Part shown: piece after piece, positions 25,301 to 32,632 of the stretch
How positions within the stretch are numbered: position 1 is the stretch's first letter
Layout of the letters: each line of letters opens with the position of its first letter
Origin: Methanothrix sp.
Lineage (GTDB): Archaea; Halobacteriota; Methanosarcinia; Methanotrichales; Methanotrichaceae
Direction: 5' to 3'
NCBI GenBank assembly: GCA_020844795.1
Contig: CP086218.1
Location: 1,175,122-1,214,529 of the forward strand
Length of the DNA: 39,408 bases
Notes under the pieces: generated by a model
The model's database searches: none
Told to the model about the DNA's origin: nothing
Seen by the model: only the letters and a program-made list of their open reading frames with translations
Made by a program: the position numbers and the translations under genes

Positions 25301-25603
25301 CTACCACCTCAACGCATTGATATTGTCCAGCTCTATCGTTCCATACAGCCTGTAGAGCGCGATCATTATGGCAAACCCTATGGCGGCCTCTGCAGCCGCG
25401 AGGGCGATGGCGAAGAGGGCGAATACCTGGCCGTTTACATTGGGCAGGTACGCCGAGAACGCCACCAGGTTTATTATCGCGCTGTTGAGCAGGATCTCAA
25501 TGCACATCATCAGCTTGATACCGTTGCGCTGGGTAAGAAGGCCGTAAAGGCCTATGGCGAACATCGCCGAAGCCAGCAGCACGTAAAACACCAGTGGAAT
25601 CAT
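25301..25603 (-). CDS. fpoK: F420H2 dehydrogenase (Fpo) subunit K
   Basis: A 100-residue NuoK/ND4L homolog with three helices and the conserved membrane Glu residues in [16 protein letters not shown] and [17 protein letters not shown]. The start is ATG 25603, preceded by GGAGGGA; an in-frame GTG at 25621 would place that Shine-Dalgarno inside the gene. It connects the proton path between the Fpo J and N subunits. Confidence 0.94.
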   Translation of the reverse strand: MIPLVFYVLLASAMFAIGLYGLLTQRNGIKLMMCIEILLNSAIINLVAFSAYLPNVNGQVFALFAIALAAAEAAIGFAIMIALYRLYGTIELDNINALRW

Positions 25604-25625
25604 CTCTTTTCCTCCCTCCACCCCA

Positions 25626-25892
25626 TCATTTCGGGATCTCCTTTCGTGCTACGTAGATCGCAGCGATCATCGCCGCCAGGAGGACGAGGGCGAGGACCTC
25701 GAAGGCGAAGATGTAGATCGTGAAGAGCTCAACGCCGATGTCCGCGACGCCGCTCTCCGGGGCCCTGACCCCCTCCCTCGGCTCGAAACTATACGGGCTC
25801 TTCTCTGCGCCGTCCCATGGAGAAGCTGCGAAGAATACGATCAGCGTCGCCAGAAAGATCAGCATTAATATCGCTGTTTTTACCTTAACCAT
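25626..25892 (-). CDS. fpoJ: F420H2 dehydrogenase (Fpo) subunit J, C-terminal half
   Basis: An 88-residue protein with two membrane segments, equivalent to the C-terminal part of NuoJ/ND6 (final helix [22 protein letters not shown]). A soluble loop of about 35 residues separates the helices. Its ATG overlaps the end of the first fpoJ gene by eight bases and follows GAGGAGG. NuoJ is one protein in bacteria; the split into two genes is also known in Methanosarcina, so it is a group feature and not a frameshift. Confidence 0.9.
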   Translation of the reverse strand: MVKVKTAILMLIFLATLIVFFAASPWDGAEKSPYSFEPREGVRAPESGVADIGVELFTIYIFAFEVLALVLLAAMIAAIYVARKEIPK

Positions 25893-26184
25893 GGGATTCC
25901 TCCTCCACCAGAGTCCTCCTTGTGAGCATCACTGCAAAGAGTATCAGCACTCCGACGCTCCCTATGTAGACCAGCACCTGGGCGACGCCCACGAAACTGG
26001 CGTTCAGGGAGACGTATAGCATAGCCACCGATGCGAAGGCCCCCAGGAGATATAGAGCGGCATGGACCATGTTCCTGGACCATACGGTTAGGATCGAGAA
26101 GCCGAGGATCAGCACCGCCAATATGGAGAACGCCCCAAGCTCTAACAGGAACCTTATGTCGTAAAATTGAGTCAGATCTATCAT
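25885..26184 (-). CDS. fpoJ: F420H2 dehydrogenase (Fpo) subunit J, N-terminal half
   Basis: A 99-residue protein with three helices, equivalent to the N-terminal part of NuoJ/ND6. It contains the family's characteristic VAQVLVYIGSVGVLILFAVML helix with the pi-bulge Tyr/Gly region. GGAGGT lies nine bases before ATG 26184. Its stop lies within the start of the second fpoJ gene. Confidence 0.92.
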   Translation of the reverse strand: MIDLTQFYDIRFLLELGAFSILAVLILGFSILTVWSRNMVHAALYLLGAFASVAMLYVSLNASFVGVAQVLVYIGSVGVLILFAVMLTRRTLVEEESHG

Positions 26185-26204
26185 TTGATCTCAACCTCCG
26201 ATAG

Positions 26205-26753
26205 TCACTCTGCCTTCTTGGCAGGCTTCTCGCTGGGAGCTGCCTCTCCTTCTTTGGCCTTGGCAGCCTTCGCCTTCTTGGCCTTGGCAGCCTCTGCAGC
26301 CTTCCTCTTCTTCTCCTCTTCGGCCTTCTTCGCCTCTTCGGCGAGCTGCGAGAGCTCCTGGTCGGTGTACATGCCGACGCCGATATCCTCGGGTCCGTAG
26401 ATTATATCGTCCCTATCCCAGCCGGCTATCTCGAAGGTCTTCGACATGTGGAGACAGTCGGGGGGACAGTCGTCGACGCATAGGCCGCAGAACATGCACC
26501 TGCCGTAATCGATCTTCGGATACTGCAGCTTCTTGTTCTTGACGGGGTTTCCGCGCTTGTACTCCACCAGTTCGATGCAGTCGTTGGGGCAGATCCTGAC
26601 ACAAGCACCGCAGCCGATGCACTTTCTTATCTCCAGGACGTGAACGCCCCTCTCTGCGTCGGGAAGATCCATGATCTTCTCCGGATAAAGACGGGTCACC
26701 TCTACGCCGCTGATGGAGCGCTTGAGGGTCATTTTGAGGTTCTTAAGCACCAT
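26205..26753 (-). CDS. fpoI: F420H2 dehydrogenase (Fpo) subunit I, with Lys-rich tail
   Basis: A 182-residue NuoI/TYKY homolog. Two [4Fe-4S] motifs are complete: Cys45, 48, 51 and 55, and Cys86, 89, 92 and 96; these carry electrons to the N2-type cluster of FpoB. Residues 138-182 form an added tail made almost only of Ala, Lys and Glu, with 14 Lys in 45 residues, likely a charged helix or disordered. With no FpoF in the operon, the tail is a candidate docking site for an acidic ferredoxin; this is an inference. GAGGTGATGATCT precedes ATG 26753. Confidence 0.94.
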   Translation of the reverse strand: MVLKNLKMTLKRSISGVEVTRLYPEKIMDLPDAERGVHVLEIRKCIGCGACVRICPNDCIELVEYKRGNPVKNKKLQYPKIDYGRCMFCGLCVDDCPPDCLHMSKTFEIAGWDRDDIIYGPEDIGVGMYTDQELSQLAEEAKKAEEEKKRKAAEAAKAKKAKAAKAKEGEAAPSEKPAKKAE

Positions 26754-26764
26754 AGATCATCACC

Positions 26765-27811
26765 TCACGCAAAGTAGAGCCCCACCGCCACCGCCCACAC
26801 GAAGTTGATCAGCGAGAGGGGAAGGAGTATCTTCCATCCCAGGTCTGTCACCTGATCGATCCTGAACCTCGGCAGCGATACCCTGATCCATATCAGGGCC
26901 ACCAGAACTATCAGGAGCTTCATGAAGAACCAGACCATCGGCGATATGAAAGTTATCACCGGGATGACCGGACCGTTCCAGCCTCCAAGGAAGAGGAGGA
27001 CGAGAAGGATCGACCCGAGGAGCATCACTATGTACTCCTGGAAGTAGAGGAGACCGAACCTGATGCCGCTGTACTCGGTATTGTAGCCGGCGATGATCTC
27101 CTCCTCAGCCTCGGTCTGGTCGAAGGGCATCCTGCCCAGATCGACGATGAGACAGATGGCGAATATCACGAACCCCAGGGGCTGAGCCAGGGCGAACCAG
27201 ATCCCCTGCTGGGCGTTGACTATCTCTACCAGGTTCAGGCTGTGGGCCATTACGGCTACGCTTATGACGCATACGCCCATGGGAACCTCGTAGGCTATCA
27301 TCCTCGCTATGCCCCGAAAGGCTCCCAGCATCGAGTACTTGTTGTTCGAAGCGTACCCGGCCATGAAGGCCCCTATCGCCATCAGGCTTAGAACCGCCTC
27401 GACGTAGAGGGCGCTGATGTCCATGTTGGCCACCACGAGGGGTATGACCTCTCCGTCGATGATAACGGCGCCGAAGGGGAGCGCTCCCGCAATCAGCATG
27501 GTGGTGGCGACCGCCACGATGGGAGCCCATACGTAGACAGATTTGTCCGCACCCCTGGGGATGATATCCTCTTTTGTGAAGAGCTTGATGGCGTCAGCCC
27601 CCAGCTGAAGGACCCCCCATCGGCCACCGACCCTGTTCGGGCCGTACCTGGACTGAAGGTCGCCCATGACCTTCCTCTCAAGCCAGACCAACAGCATCGC
27701 AGCCACGTTGATGACTGAGGCGAGGATGGCGGCAGCGACCAGCCCGAGGATCAGACCGTATATCTTCGGCTCCCGGGCTGCAAATTCTGTGATCGCAGAT
27801 AATAGTTCCAT
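26765..27811 (-). CDS. fpoH: F420H2 dehydrogenase (Fpo) subunit H
   Basis: A 348-residue NuoH/ND1 homolog with eight or so helices, joining the peripheral arm to the membrane arm. It holds the family signature (ERKVMGDLQSRYGPNRVG) at about residues 46-63, and the acidic loop DQTEAEEEIIAGYNTEYSG that lines the quinone-type pocket. Here the acceptor should be methanophenazine. AGGAGG lies about nine bases before ATG 27811. Confidence 0.96.
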   Translation of the reverse strand: MELLSAITEFAAREPKIYGLILGLVAAAILASVINVAAMLLVWLERKVMGDLQSRYGPNRVGGRWGVLQLGADAIKLFTKEDIIPRGADKSVYVWAPIVAVATTMLIAGALPFGAVIIDGEVIPLVVANMDISALYVEAVLSLMAIGAFMAGYASNNKYSMLGAFRGIARMIAYEVPMGVCVISVAVMAHSLNLVEIVNAQQGIWFALAQPLGFVIFAICLIVDLGRMPFDQTEAEEEIIAGYNTEYSGIRFGLLYFQEYIVMLLGSILLVLLFLGGWNGPVIPVITFISPMVWFFMKLLIVLVALIWIRVSLPRFRIDQVTDLGWKILLPLSLINFVWAVAVGLYFA

Positions 27812-27823
27812 TGTAGAATCCTC

Positions 27824-29539
27824 CTACCTGTCCACCTCGCTGGTGCAAGCGTCCATGCTGCCCGCGATGGCGACGACGTCGGCTATGTAGACGCCCTCCA
27901 GGAGCGGGGGAAGGGCCTGGAAATAGGCGTAGACCGGACCCCTCGCTTTGACCTTGACGGGCTTGTCCGTCCCGTCGCTCACGACGAAGAAGCCCATCTC
28001 GCCCCGGTGGTCTTCCACCCGGTAGTAGGCCTCCCCAGGTTCGGGCTTGACCTTCTTTGGAACGTTATCGGCCATGATGGGACCGCTCGGTATCTGGTCG
28101 AGGCACTGCTCGACTATATAGCAGCTCTCTATGATCTCGTCCAGCCTGACCTCGACCCTCGCCTTGGAGTCTCCCTCCTTCCTGGTGATCACATCGAAGT
28201 CCAGGTCCTTGTAGAGGAGATACGGATCTTCCCTCCTCATGTCATATGGGGTGTCCGAAGCCCGGAGGGGCGGACCAGAAACCCCGAGCCTCCTGGCCTC
28301 CGACGGGGAGAGAACGCCGACCCCATCCATCCTCCTTTTGTAGATGCTGTCGGATAAGAAGAGCTCCTTGTACTCCTCGGTCTTCTCCCGGACCATCTTC
28401 AGGGCGTCGAGGGTCATATCCTTGAAGCCGTCGGGAAGGTCGTTTCTGACCCCGCCGAACCGGACGAAGCTGTGGTTGATCCTCGCCCCCGTCACGCTCT
28501 CTATGCAGGTGAGGACGTCCTCTCGGTCGATGATCATGTAGAGGAAAGGCGAGTAGACGGCGCTCGCGATGAGGGTAAGAAACTCGGCGGTCCCCAGAAG
28601 ATGGCTCTGGATCCTCGAAAGCTCCTGGGTGATGACCCGGATGTACTGGGCCCTCTCGGGGGGCTCGATCCCGAGGAGCCTCTCGACGGCGCCGCAATAG
28701 GCTTCATTGTTGGTGAGGGCCGCCATATAGCAGAGACGGTCGGTGATGGGGATCCCCTGGACGTACGTCCTGTTCTCCATGATCTTCTCGATCCCCTTGT
28801 GGATGTACCCGACGTCCAGGAACGCCTTCCTAACCCTCTCCCCATCGACGAGGATGTCGAGGAGGAACGGGCCCGGGACTACGGCGTGCTGGGGCCCCAG
28901 GTGGAGGATCATCTCAGAGGACTCCTTGATCTCCATCTCCTCCCGCTCCCGGAAGGTGGGGTACTTAGGCCTCTGGGCGGGGACGGTACCTGCCTCGATC
29001 TCGGCCTGCGTCGGAGGGATGCGGTAATGGGTGTACCCGTCGGGGGTGACCGTCTCTATCGCCCTCTCCCCGGTGGTGACGTCGGGATAGCCCTTGAAGT
29101 CCTTCCTCCAGGGCCATGACCCGACGAGCTCGTCGGGTAGCAGGAGGGGGTAAAGCTCGGGATGTCCTTCAAAATCGATCCCCAGCATCTCCCAGATCTC
29201 GCGCTCGTACCAGTTGGCGTTCCAGTAAAGGCCTGTCAGGGATTTGACCCGGGGGTTCGCCCTGGGGGTCTTAACCTTGAGGAGGGCCACCACCTTATGA
29301 GCCCCGTGGCTTGCGAGGAGCTCCGTCACCTCGAAGAGGCCTTCATCGATCCTGTCGACGCCCACCGCGCCAGAGTAGTGATCGAAGCCGTGATTGTCCC
29401 TCAGATACTTGCAGACCTCAACGATCCTCTCCGGCTTGACCGTAGCCCAGAGCTGCCGCTCGGGGGCGACCTTCGCCTCCTCGATCGCACCCGGAAAGGC
29501 CGACTGCAGGGCGCTCAAGACATCATTTGCAGTTTTCAA
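27824..29539 (-). CDS. fpoCD: F420H2 dehydrogenase (Fpo) subunits C and D fused
   Basis: A 571-residue fusion. Residues 1-155 are NuoC/30-kDa type, with the signature around NWYEREIWEMLGIDFEGHP (109-127). Residues about 205-571 are NuoD/49-kDa type. The linker (155-205) is Pro- and charge-rich. In the D half, the loop that in complex I reads GPQHPxxHG is GPQHAVVPGPF (216-225); it keeps the first His but not the second, like Ech/Mbh-type relatives, which fits a non-quinone acceptor. The frame is continuous, so fusion is more likely than error. Start is TTG 29539 with GAGGAGG nine bases upstream. Confidence 0.93.
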   Translation of the reverse strand: MKTANDVLSALQSAFPGAIEEAKVAPERQLWATVKPERIVEVCKYLRDNHGFDHYSGAVGVDRIDEGLFEVTELLASHGAHKVVALLKVKTPRANPRVKSLTGLYWNANWYEREIWEMLGIDFEGHPELYPLLLPDELVGSWPWRKDFKGYPDVTTGERAIETVTPDGYTHYRIPPTQAEIEAGTVPAQRPKYPTFREREEMEIKESSEMILHLGPQHAVVPGPFLLDILVDGERVRKAFLDVGYIHKGIEKIMENRTYVQGIPITDRLCYMAALTNNEAYCGAVERLLGIEPPERAQYIRVITQELSRIQSHLLGTAEFLTLIASAVYSPFLYMIIDREDVLTCIESVTGARINHSFVRFGGVRNDLPDGFKDMTLDALKMVREKTEEYKELFLSDSIYKRRMDGVGVLSPSEARRLGVSGPPLRASDTPYDMRREDPYLLYKDLDFDVITRKEGDSKARVEVRLDEIIESCYIVEQCLDQIPSGPIMADNVPKKVKPEPGEAYYRVEDHRGEMGFFVVSDGTDKPVKVKARGPVYAYFQALPPLLEGVYIADVVAIAGSMDACTSEVDR

Positions 29540-29554
29540 CGATGAACTCCTCCT

Positions 29555-30127
29555 CTAATAGCCCCTCTTGTCCTTACGCTGCTTGATCTTCTCCTGAAGA
29601 GCCCTGAAACCCTCTATGAACTTCTCGGGCCTCGGCGGACACCCAGGGACGTAGACATCTATAGGGAAGAATCGGTCGGTGTTGTTGATGATGTTGTAAG
29701 AGTCGTAAAAGGGCCCTCCAGAGATGGCACACTCGCCTATCGCCATGACCCACTTCGGCTCCGGCATCTCTTCCCAGAGGTCCTTTATCGCCGGAAGGTA
29801 CTTCCTGGTTATGTAGCCGCTGATGATCATGACGTCGACCTGCCTTGGGGTCGCCCGGGGGAAGATCCCGAACCGATCGCAGTCGTAGTGGGGACATCCG
29901 AAGACGAGCATCTCGACGCCGCAACAGCCCATCGGCTGCATCAGAAACCACAGCGAGTTCTTTCTGCCCCAGTTCAGGACGTTCTTTATGGGGCCCATAT
30001 CGATGATCTCGTGGATCTTCTCCGTGGTCGTAAACCAGACATCTGTCAGGGGCCTACCCCAGATCGTCCACTTCTCCAACTCCTCATCAACAGCAACCGG
30101 AACAGGTATGACATCACTTATACCCAA
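29555..30127 (-). CDS. fpoB: F420H2 dehydrogenase (Fpo) subunit B
   Basis: A 190-residue NuoB/PSST homolog holding the last [4Fe-4S] cluster (N2), with ligands Cys68-Cys69, Cys133 and Cys163 (MQPMGCCGVEM, IGECAISGG, VPGCPPRPE). Two further cysteines, Cys78 and Cys83, sit between the ligands (FGCPHYDCDRF). About 40 extra residues lead into the domain. TTG 30127 is the proposed start, with GGAGG ten bases upstream, inside the end of fpoA; the genes overlap by ten bases. Confidence 0.94.
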   Translation of the reverse strand: MGISDVIPVPVAVDEELEKWTIWGRPLTDVWFTTTEKIHEIIDMGPIKNVLNWGRKNSLWFLMQPMGCCGVEMLVFGCPHYDCDRFGIFPRATPRQVDVMIISGYITRKYLPAIKDLWEEMPEPKWVMAIGECAISGGPFYDSYNIINNTDRFFPIDVYVPGCPPRPEKFIEGFRALQEKIKQRKDKRGY

Positions 30128-30513
30128 CGCAATGCCTCCTTCTTAATGTCGTAGAGCAACCCGATCAAGAGAACAACTATGAAAATAGCCATCCCGGTGA
30201 TCGCAATGCTCACTCCGCCTACGGCGGGGATCGCCTCGGAAGCGTAGACATAAATCCATGGGTAGAGGAATAAAACCTCAACGTCGAAGACCACGAAGAC
30301 GATGGCGAAGAGATAGTACTGGACGTTGTACTGGACTCCAGCGTCCCGGATGGGTCTCAGACCGCCCTCGTAAGTGGACCTCTTCCGAAAAGTTGATTTT
30401 TGAGGAGATATTATCTTCACGGCAGCTAGCGCGCCGATAGGCACTAGAGCACCTATTATCAAAAACATAATAAGTGGGATATAATAGTCCACTGCCACCA
30501 TTTCGCCGCTCAT
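30118..30513 (-). CDS. fpoA: F420H2 dehydrogenase (Fpo) subunit A
   Basis: A 131-residue NuoA/ND3 homolog with three helices and the conserved loop between helices 1 and 2 (KSTFRKRSTYEGGLRPI, close to the quinone-type pocket). The helix FAIVFVVFDVEVLFLYPW with membrane Asp/Glu residues is family-typical. It heads the operon: AAAGGAGGT lies close upstream of ATG 30513 and a TATA element lies further up. Confidence 0.95.
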   Translation of the reverse strand: MSGEMVAVDYYIPLIMFLIIGALVPIGALAAVKIISPQKSTFRKRSTYEGGLRPIRDAGVQYNVQYYLFAIVFVVFDVEVLFLYPWIYVYASEAIPAVGGVSIAITGMAIFIVVLLIGLLYDIKKEALRWV

Positions 30514-30552
30514 TTTTTACCTCCTTTAGCCGTAAGAGCTAAACACAAAGTA

Positions 30553-30565
30553 CTGATATAAAAGG
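30553..30565 (-). promoter_or_regulatory. TATA box of the fpo operon
   Basis: Read on the minus strand, CCTTTTATATCAG lies about 40-52 bases upstream of fpoA. That gives a leader of about 20 bases carrying the Shine-Dalgarno AAAGGAGGT. It is the only clear promoter for the eleven downstream genes. Confidence 0.6.
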
Positions 30566-30657
30566 TTTATGAGAAAATCGATTAGCACCACGATCGCTAA
30601 GCAGGGAAGCCGCCGATCCCAAAAGGGGAGAAATCAGCATAATTAGGGTGAGTTTAG

Positions 30658-31572
30658 GTGGATTATATAAACCAGATCAAGTTAGAGGCCGGGATGGAGA
30701 TAGATGAGCTGGTGAGGATGATGGAGCGTTGCGGCTTTGGGGCCAGGAGGCTGGCAGAAGCCGTCAACATCTACGAGGAGATGCTCTCGGAAGATTATAC
30801 CAGAGTCTTCACCCTGGCCGGCGCGATGATCCCTGCGGGGATGAGAAATATAATATCGTCCCTCATAAGGGAAGGGCGGATAGACGTCCTCGTATCCACC
30901 GGAGCGAACCTCGTCCACGACGTCATCGAGGGCTACAGCCATCACATCCTGGGAGATCCCGAAGCTTCCGACCCATCTCTGAGAGACGAGGGGATGAGCA
31001 GGATATTCGACGTCTATGTCGAGGATGGCGACTTCGCCAGGTTCGAGGAGATCCTTCAGGATTCGCTTCCAGAGGGGACCGACCCCATGACCGGAAGAGA
31101 GTTCTTGAGGCTCCTGGGAAGCAAGATCGACGACGAGAAGTCGATCCTGCGATCTGCCTACGACTGCGGCGTTCCCATCTTCTGTCCTGCCCTCTCCGAT
31201 TCGATGATCGGCTTACAGGCCTGGCTTTATAAGCAGACGAGAGGGCTAACCGTCGACGCCTTCGGCGACGTGGGGGAGCTGGTGGATATCTTCTACGGTG
31301 CTGAACGGTCAGGGATAGTGATCATTGGTGGAGGAGTCCCCAAGAACTTCGCCCTCCAGGCTATGCTCGTGACCCCAAAGAGCTTCGACCTCGCCATCCA
31401 GCTCACCACAGACCGACCAGAGGCTGGGGGGCTCTCGGGAGCGTCCCTATCGGAGGCGGTATCCTGGGGGAAGATCGGTCCGGAGGCGAGGAAGGTCACC
31501 GTCTACGGCGACGCCACCATCACCTTACCCCTGATGGTGGCGGCGACTCTGACCAGGCTTGAGAAGAAATAA
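30658..31572 (+). CDS. dys: Deoxyhypusine synthase
   Basis: A 304-residue deoxyhypusine synthase. It moves the aminobutyl group of spermidine to a lysine of initiation factor aIF5A, in an NAD-dependent reaction. The catalytic lysine is Lys272 in SEAVSWGKI, and the NAD-binding stretches STGANLVHDVIEG and GGGVPKNF are present. Length matches archaeal enzymes. Start is GTG 30658, with AGGGTGA upstream. It is divergent from the fpo operon. The gene for UbiX follows closely. Confidence 0.95.
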   Translation: MDYINQIKLEAGMEIDELVRMMERCGFGARRLAEAVNIYEEMLSEDYTRVFTLAGAMIPAGMRNIISSLIREGRIDVLVSTGANLVHDVIEGYSHHILGDPEASDPSLRDEGMSRIFDVYVEDGDFARFEEILQDSLPEGTDPMTGREFLRLLGSKIDDEKSILRSAYDCGVPIFCPALSDSMIGLQAWLYKQTRGLTVDAFGDVGELVDIFYGAERSGIVIIGGGVPKNFALQAMLVTPKSFDLAIQLTTDRPEAGGLSGASLSEAVSWGKIGPEARKVTVYGDATITLPLMVAATLTRLEKK

Positions 31573-31595
31573 AGGGCTGGTATGAGTTACCATCT

Positions 31596-32237
31596 TTGAT
31601 AGGACGTGGTATCATAAAGAGAACGGGAAAGATTCTTGACGTGGTGGTGGGGATCAGCGGAGCCTCCGGGGTAGCCTATGGCATCAGGCTCCTGGAGGTC
31701 CTGGCTGAGATGGGATCGGCCACCCACCTGGTGATGACCGATGCTGCCCGGAAGATAATAGAGATCGAGACGGAGGCGACTCCCATCGAGGTGGAGATGA
31801 TGGCCGACCGGGTCTATTCCCCCCGGGACTTCACCGCTTCGATAGCCAGCGGCTCTTACCTCTTCGACGCCATGGTGGTGGCTCCCTGCAGCATGAAGAC
31901 CCTGGCGGGGATAGCGAACGGCATCTCCGACACCCTCATCACCCGGGCGGCCGACGTCTGCTTGAAGGAGAGGCGCAGATTGATATTGGTGACCCGGGAG
32001 TCGCCCCTCAACCTCGTCCACCTGAGGAACATGGTCGCCGCCACCGAGGCGGGAGCTATCATCGTTCCTCCGTGCCCGGGCTTTTATACGAAGCCAGAGA
32101 CCGTCGAGGAGATGGTGGATGTGGTGGTGGGGAGGGTCTTGGACCTCCTCGGAGCCGACCACCAGCTCTCCAGGAGGTGGAGGACTCCGATGAGCGGAAA
32201 TGCTTATAACGACGAAAATCAGATGGAAAAGAGGTGA
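31596..32237 (+). CDS. ubiX: UbiX-family flavin prenyltransferase
   Basis: A UbiX-type flavoprotein that makes prenylated FMN from FMN and dimethylallyl phosphate, the cofactor of UbiD-type decarboxylases. The N-terminal GISGASGVAYGIRLLEVL is diagnostic. Further motifs are PCSMKTLAGIANGISDTLITRAADV, LVTRESPLNLVHLRNM and the PPCPGFYTKP end. It is 213 residues from TTG 31596; a GTG at 31641 would give a more usual N-terminus, and I cannot decide. The last 25 residues are a polar tail beyond the usual end. No ubiD is in the window, so the partner is elsewhere. Confidence 0.9.
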   Translation: MIGRGIIKRTGKILDVVVGISGASGVAYGIRLLEVLAEMGSATHLVMTDAARKIIEIETEATPIEVEMMADRVYSPRDFTASIASGSYLFDAMVVAPCSMKTLAGIANGISDTLITRAADVCLKERRRLILVTRESPLNLVHLRNMVAATEAGAIIVPPCPGFYTKPETVEEMVDVVVGRVLDLLGADHQLSRRWRTPMSGNAYNDENQMEKR

Positions 32238-32242
32238 CTTAG

Positions 32243-32416
32243 ATGAAATGTCAAATGTGTGCTATCGACAAGGAGACGCTCCCGGTAAAGGCCAAGCAGG
32301 CTACCATACACGGGATCAAGGACACCGTTTTTAACGTCTGTAAAGAATGTCTTGAAGCTGCCCATAAATCGTACATGGACAAAGAATTTCTCCTGAAGAA
32401 GGGAGGAGAAGGATAG
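32243..32416 (+). CDS. 57-residue zinc-ribbon protein, unknown
   Basis: From ATG 32243 to the TAG at 32414-32416 the frame encodes 57 residues with two Cys pairs, CQMC near the N-terminus and CKEC about 28 residues later. This four-cysteine arrangement should bind one zinc (or an Fe-S cluster). The rest is Lys-rich and helical. GAGGTGACT lies four to twelve bases before the ATG, a strong translation signal, and the ORF begins five bases after ubiX, so it is probably co-transcribed. Its place just before atwA may or may not be meaningful. Family not recognised. Confidence 0.7.
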   Translation: MKCQMCAIDKETLPVKAKQATIHGIKDTVFNVCKECLEAAHKSYMDKEFLLKKGGEG

Positions 32417-32509
32417 CTTCATCCTCATCAACCCCGATCATCTCCGCCCTTTATTTGAGGGAAGAGTCCCCCGGACCCGGAGATATGCTCGGGGATGGAC
32501 TATCTATGG

Positions 32510-32585
32510 GGTTGAGATCGATGGTCGAGGTTGATGATCGATGCTGCCGGTCTCTGACGAGACGGTCTCGGATAAACTTAAATTT
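32510..32585 (+). promoter_or_regulatory. Promoter and repeat-bearing leader of the atwA/mmp operon
   Basis: A TATA-like ATAAACTTAAATTT (32572-32585) lies about 50 bases before atwA. Directly upstream is the string GTCTC-TGAC-GAGAC-G-GTCTC (32550-32569), containing two overlapping palindromes. Further up, an imperfect direct repeat GGTTGA(T)GATCGATG occurs at 32510-32523 and 32529-32543. Such clustered symmetry around one promoter is what an operator would look like; no regulator is identified. Confidence 0.5.
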
Positions 32586-32632
32586 GTGATGGTTTGTACT
32601 TCGTTCACAATACCAATTCGAGGCGAGATAAT

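Noticed and set aside
25626-26184. Split fpoJ taken as a frameshift
   Set aside because: Both halves have their own start codon and Shine-Dalgarno, and the same split is known in Methanosarcina fpo operons.
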